Part shown: in pieces, positions 7,154 to 10,838 of the stretch
Position numbering within the stretch: the stretch's first letter is position 1
How the letters are laid out: every line of letters begins with the position of its first letter
Origin: Actinomycetota bacterium
Lineage (GTDB): Bacteria; Actinomycetota; Actinomycetes; Nanopelagicales; Nanopelagicaceae
Assembly: GCA_009706135.1 (NCBI GenBank)
Contig: WLRX01000021.1
Coordinates: forward strand, 1-10,838
DNA: 10,838 nucleotides
Direction: 5' to 3'
Notes under the pieces: model-generated
Database searches by the model: none
Seen by the model: only the letters and a program-made list of their open reading frames with translations
Told to the model about the DNA's origin: nothing
Translations under genes and position numbers: made by a program

Positions 7154-7216
7154 GGTGTGCTGGCGACCACGTAAGTTGAGATAGCCCTGCGGGCGAAAGT
7201 GACGTTAGATACATCC

Positions 7217-7876
7217 ATGACAGAAAGCAGAATTCGAGCCGAGATTTCAGCAATGCGACGCTCCTATGGCGAAGTCGGGCTGGAAAAATTGCCCGCAAAT
7301 CCATTCATCGCATTCGAAGAGTGGATGGCTGCTGCGGCTGCAAATGAAATTATTGTTGAAGCAAATGCAATGGTGCTTTCAACTGCTGATGGTTCTGGTG
7401 AAATTACAACGCGCACAGTTTTGCTTAAGGATATTTCAGAAGGTGGTTTTACTTTCTTTACGAATTATTCATCTCGTAAAGCACAAGCTATTGCAATGAA
7501 TTCGCAAGTAACTCTTCTTTTTCCTTGGTATGCAATGGAGCGACAAGTAATAATTTCAGGTCAAGCAGAGAAAATTTCACGCGAAGAGTCTGAGAATTAC
7601 TTTGTAACAAGACCGTGGTCGAGTCAGATCGGTGCGTGGGCTAGCGCTCAATCAGCACCGCTTGCTTCACGCGAAGAGTTAGAAATGCGTTTCAAAGGTG
7701 CATCAGAGAAATGGCCCGAGGGAAGTGTTGTGCCAACACCACCGCATTGGGGTGGCTTTCGAGTGATACCCGACAGTATCGAATTCTGGCAAGGAAGATA
7801 TTCCCGATTGCACGACCGTATGAGATATCACAGAAGCAATGCAAAATCCGATTGGGAGATGCAGCGTTACTTCCCA

Positions 7877-7879
<3 letters not shown>
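7217..7879 (+). CDS. pdxH: Pyridoxamine/pyridoxine 5'-phosphate oxidase
   Basis: 220 residues from ATG 7217, close to the usual PdxH length of about 210-220. FMN enzyme that oxidises pyridoxine or pyridoxamine 5'-phosphate to pyridoxal 5'-phosphate. Seen: RSYGEVGL near the N-terminus, RTVLLKDI and FFTNYSSRKAQAI (FMN phosphate contacts), PWYAMERQV, RPWSSQIGAWAS, and the C-terminal signature WQGRYSRLHDRMRY before a terminal RYFP. I prefer ATG 7217 over the in-frame GTG at 7199, which would add six residues; neither has a convincing Shine-Dalgarno, so the start is uncertain by six codons. The next gene, serC, begins 9 bases downstream and its enzyme needs the PLP made here. Since actinobacteria normally make PLP by PdxS/PdxT, this enzyme is likely used for B6 salvage (inference). 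Confidence 0.93.
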
Positions 7880-9001
<1,122 letters not shown>

Positions 9002-9010
9002 TTATTCCGT

Positions 9011-9015
9011 AAGGA
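9011..9015 (+). promoter_or_regulatory. Shine-Dalgarno of the MFS transporter
   Basis: AAGGA sits 5 bases before the ATG at 9021, in the 19-base gap after serC. It supports the chosen start and co-transcription with serC. Confidence 0.6.
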
Positions 9016-9020
9016 AAGTA

Positions 9021-10193
9021 ATGCCACACTCATTTACGCGTGACAAAACCTTTTGGATAATTGCACTTCAAGTAACAATTCTTAATTTTTACCTAGGTGG
9101 TTTCGGACCAGCGCAACCATTATTGCGTGCTGATCAAGGCACTTCGCTAACAATTGCCGGTTTACACGGAACAGCAATGGGCGTTGCAGCAATTTGTGCA
9201 GGGTTATCTAACTCCCGTTTAGTTCATTTCTTTGGTCGCGAAAAAACTTCATGGATCGGTATGTGGCTCTTTTGTACTGGTGTTCTTATATTCGTAACCT
9301 TTAAGCCAGTGATTTTTACTTTAACGGCTACATTTTTAGCTGGTATGGGAACTTCGATGGTCATCAATAATATGGTTACGCGCCTATCTCACCATTTTAA
9401 AGAAGCAACTCCACTGGCCTTGCCACAATCCAATGGAGTTAATTCTGCTGGCTATGTTCTAGGAACCCTCATTGTCGGAACGCTTGCAGGAACTGCCATA
9501 AGTTGGCGTTTCGGGTTATTGCTAACAATTCCGGCAACAATTGTTCTTTACTTTGCATCTCGAGATAAGAATCGAGATCCACATGATCGCGAGATCAGCG
9601 TTCGCCAAAGTGGCAAGCTTTCCCGCACGTATTGGATTGCCTGTTTTGGTTTCTTCACCTGTATCTGTACTGAGTTTGCGACCGCATTTTGGGCTGCTGC
9701 TCTGTTGCGAGATCGTGTTGGTGGTACCGCATCGGCGGCGACTCTAGCAATCGTGGCATTGGGATCCGGAATGACTATCGGTCGTTGGTACGGTGCAATT
9801 GTTCTAAAGAAATTACAACTAGATTATCAACTCATCACAATTATAGTTTTGCAATTTGTGGGCTTCACAATTTTCTGGTTTTCACACAATGTTCTTGTTT
9901 CTCTCATTTCACTCTTCATAAACGGTCTTGGAATATCAATGCAATTCGCACTCTCTTCACTTCGTTTGATGAGCTTTAGCGACAATCGGCCAGACTTAGC
10001 AATCGGTATTAGCTCACTTGCAGCGGGCTCCGGAATTGCACTGGCTCCATTCGCACTTGGCGTACTTGGTGACCATCTTGGAATCTCCCGTGCTTACTTA
10101 ATGGTGCCAGTCCTTATTGTGATTGCATTGACAATTGTTATTCTTACCCCATCTACAAACTCCAAGAAGGAGAGCCGTGAATTACAAAACTAG
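9021..10193 (+). CDS. Major facilitator superfamily transporter, substrate unknown
   Basis: 390 residues with about twelve hydrophobic helices in two halves split by a charged cytoplasmic loop (around residues 180-200, rich in Arg, Asp and Lys). The loop between helices 2 and 3 carries SRLVHFFGREKTSW (65-78), a degenerate form of the MFS motif A (G-x3-D-x2-GR-x-K). Helix 1 runs into YLGGFGPAQPLL and helix 5 region has LPQSNGVNSAGYVLG. Such proteins move small solutes by uniport or with protons; nothing in the sequence shows the substrate. It sits between serC and two small membrane-protein genes with its own Shine-Dalgarno, so it is probably the third gene of the pdxH operon. An amino-acid, vitamin or drug efflux role would each be a guess. 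The C-terminal tail (KKESRELQN) is hydrophilic and its coding sequence overlaps the following small gene by 17 bases. Confidence 0.88.
   Translation: MPHSFTRDKTFWIIALQVTILNFYLGGFGPAQPLLRADQGTSLTIAGLHGTAMGVAAICAGLSNSRLVHFFGREKTSWIGMWLFCTGVLIFVTFKPVIFTLTATFLAGMGTSMVINNMVTRLSHHFKEATPLALPQSNGVNSAGYVLGTLIVGTLAGTAISWRFGLLLTIPATIVLYFASRDKNRDPHDREISVRQSGKLSRTYWIACFGFFTCICTEFATAFWAAALLRDRVGGTASAATLAIVALGSGMTIGRWYGAIVLKKLQLDYQLITIIVLQFVGFTIFWFSHNVLVSLISLFINGLGISMQFALSSLRLMSFSDNRPDLAIGISSLAAGSGIALAPFALGVLGDHLGISRAYLMVPVLIVIALTIVILTPSTNSKKESRELQN
10167..10172 (+). promoter_or_regulatory. Shine-Dalgarno of the 26-residue membrane peptide
   Basis: AAGGAG inside the 3' end of the MFS gene, 4 bases before the GTG at 10177. 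It is as strong as any in the window, and is the main reason to believe the small gene downstream is translated. Confidence 0.55.
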
Positions 10194-10257
10194 ACGTTAC
10201 GTGAGCATTGCCGCACTCGTAGGATTATTGGCACTAATTGTTTTAAGTGGATTTTAG
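10177..10257 (+). CDS. 26-residue single-helix membrane peptide, hypothetical
   Basis: A short frame, GTG to TAG, of 26 residues. It starts with a basic N-terminus (MNYKTRRY) and continues as one hydrophobic helix (VSIAALVGLLALIVLSGF), the layout expected of a small single-pass, N-in membrane protein. It overlaps the last 17 bases of the MFS gene in another frame, has a clear AAGGAG Shine-Dalgarno, and its stop is separated by a single base from the ATG of the DUF2530 gene, so the three genes are likely translationally linked. I do not recognise a family; it is of the size of CydX- or KdpF-like transporter or oxidase accessory peptides, and could assist the MFS or DUF2530 protein. A chance frame cannot be excluded, but Shine-Dalgarno, helix and packing together argue for a real gene. 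Confidence 0.5.
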   Translation: MNYKTRRYVSIAALVGLLALIVLSGF

Positions 10258-10258
10258 A

Positions 10259-10447
10259 ATGGAAACAAATCTTAAAAATACAGTCGTGCTAATCGCTGTT
10301 GGCACAATTGCGTGGCTAATTGCCGGTGCTGCATTCTTAGTTGCAGGATCAGAAACAAAGTATGTATGGACGTGTGTATTCGGCGCTGCGCTTGGTGTTA
10401 CAGGTATTCGTTACACGATACGCAGATCACGCAGAAGCGGAATTTAA
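10259..10447 (+). CDS. DUF2530-family small membrane protein
   Basis: 62 residues from ATG 10259 (66 from an in-frame GTG at 10247). Two membrane helices: about residues 8-30 (VVLIAVGTIAWLIAGAAFLVAG) and 36-52, joined by a short loop, and a basic C-terminal tail IRRSRRSGI. The IAWLIAG and WTCVFGAALGVTGI segments match DUF2530 proteins of actinobacteria as I remember them; function is unknown. I chose ATG 10259 because the preceding 26-residue gene stops one base earlier, which suits termination-reinitiation, while the GTG has no ribosome site. The 3' end overlaps the cold-shock gene by 4 bases, tail-to-tail. It is the last gene of the presumed pdxH operon. Confidence 0.75.
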   Translation: METNLKNTVVLIAVGTIAWLIAGAAFLVAGSETKYVWTCVFGAALGVTGIRYTIRRSRRSGI

Positions 10448-10827
10448 GCTTCTAGCTGTCCTGCAATTCCGCGAAGAACTTTTCCAAGGCGCTCTGCTTC
10501 TACTGCAGATGGATGGCGCCCCTGCCGTAAACCATTGCCGACCTTGTCCAAAATCTTGATTGTATCTTCAATCATTGCGGCAAGGTCATCACTATTGGTG
10601 CGTGAGTTAGCGGCAAGAGATGGTGGTGCATCAATAATTTTTACAGAGAGTGCTTGTGGTCCACGACGACCATCGCCCACACTGAACTCTAATTTTGTTC
10701 CAGGCTTAACAGTTGATACGCCTTCTGGAAGAGATGTTGAAGCAAGATAAACATCTTCGCCTTCATCGGATGCGATGAAACCAAAACCTTTTTCAAGGCT
10801 GAACCATTTCACTTTACCTGTAGGCAT
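10444..10827 (-). CDS. cspB: Long CspB-type cold-shock protein with C-terminal helical extension
   Basis: 127 residues: an OB-fold cold-shock domain at 1-66 and an extension at about 76-127 that looks helical. Seen: MPTGKVKWF, RNP1 KGFGFI (13-18), and RNP2-like EDVYLAST (24-31), then GRRGPQALSVKIIDAPPS (53-70), which closely resembles mycobacterial CspB as remembered. Ordinary Csps are about 67 residues and carry V-F-V-H-F in RNP2; here it is V-Y-L-A-S, so the usual His and Phe are missing. Likely role: single-stranded RNA/DNA binding, RNA chaperone or regulator; the extension's role is unknown. The ATG at 10827 is close to the window edge, and only 11 upstream bases are visible, with no Shine-Dalgarno among them. 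It converges on DUF2530. Confidence 0.9.
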   Translation of the reverse strand: MPTGKVKWFSLEKGFGFIASDEGEDVYLASTSLPEGVSTVKPGTKLEFSVGDGRRGPQALSVKIIDAPPSLAANSRTNSDDLAAMIEDTIKILDKVGNGLRQGRHPSAVEAERLGKVLRGIAGQLEA

Positions 10828-10838
10828 GGGGAGTGCTC

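Noticed and set aside
7184..7194. GCCC-TGC-GGGC hairpin as a terminator
   Set aside because: Only a 4-base stem, no T-tract, and it lies upstream of a gene in a divergent promoter region.
7199..7216. GTG start for pdxH six codons upstream
   Set aside because: No Shine-Dalgarno or leaderless spacing; ATG 7217 is preferred, but the choice is uncertain.
9689..9979. 96-codon frame inside the MFS gene
   Set aside because: Out-of-frame shadow of transporter helices, without a Shine-Dalgarno or family features.

Overview
The window reads as ordinary chromosomal DNA from an AT-rich, streamlined actinobacterium. The best guess, an inference from gene content and base composition, is a freshwater acI / Nanopelagicales-type lineage. 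The proteins are recognisably actinobacterial: a ChoD-like GMC oxidoreductase, citrate synthase 2, an actinobacterial-type SerC, a DUF2530 membrane protein and a long CspB-type cold-shock protein. The DNA is much more AT-rich than in Streptomyces or Mycobacterium. Genes are packed tightly, no non-coding stretch exceeds about 115 bases, and every convergent gene pair overlaps. I see no RNA genes, insertion sequences, CRISPR arrays, prophage genes or attachment sites.

Layout. 1-1548 (+): GMC oxidoreductase whose 5' end lies outside the window. 1525-2430 (-): BadF/BadG-type N-acetylglucosamine kinase-like protein, tail-to-tail with the GMC gene. 2458-3228 (+): short-chain dehydrogenase, divergent from the kinase across 27 bases. 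3283-4665 (+): membrane-bound GGDEF diguanylate cyclase. 4633-5982 and 5989-7104 (-): DNA photolyase downstream of citrate synthase, apparently one transcript. 7217-7879 (+): pyridoxamine 5'-phosphate oxidase, followed by serC (7889-9001), an MFS transporter (9021-10193), a 26-residue single-helix membrane peptide (10177-10257) and DUF2530 (10259-10447), probably one operon. 10444-10827 (-): CspB-like cold-shock protein, tail-to-tail with DUF2530.

How the genes work together. PdxH makes pyridoxal 5'-phosphate, the cofactor of the neighbouring SerC, which feeds serine synthesis. Citrate synthase controls carbon entry to the TCA cycle. The photolyase downstream repairs sunlight damage, which suits a surface-water organism. 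The c-di-GMP synthase, sugar kinase and reductases look like independent accessory functions.

I found no clearly new multi-gene system. The items most worth a second look are the 26-residue membrane peptide with a strong Shine-Dalgarno, a ferredoxin-like cysteine pattern in the GMC oxidoreductase, family-relevant substitutions in citrate synthase (Glu for the catalytic Asp), the photolyase (Tyr where the outermost electron-transfer Trp is expected) and the cold-shock protein (RNP2 changes), and a recurring promoter layout that predicts leaderless mRNAs.
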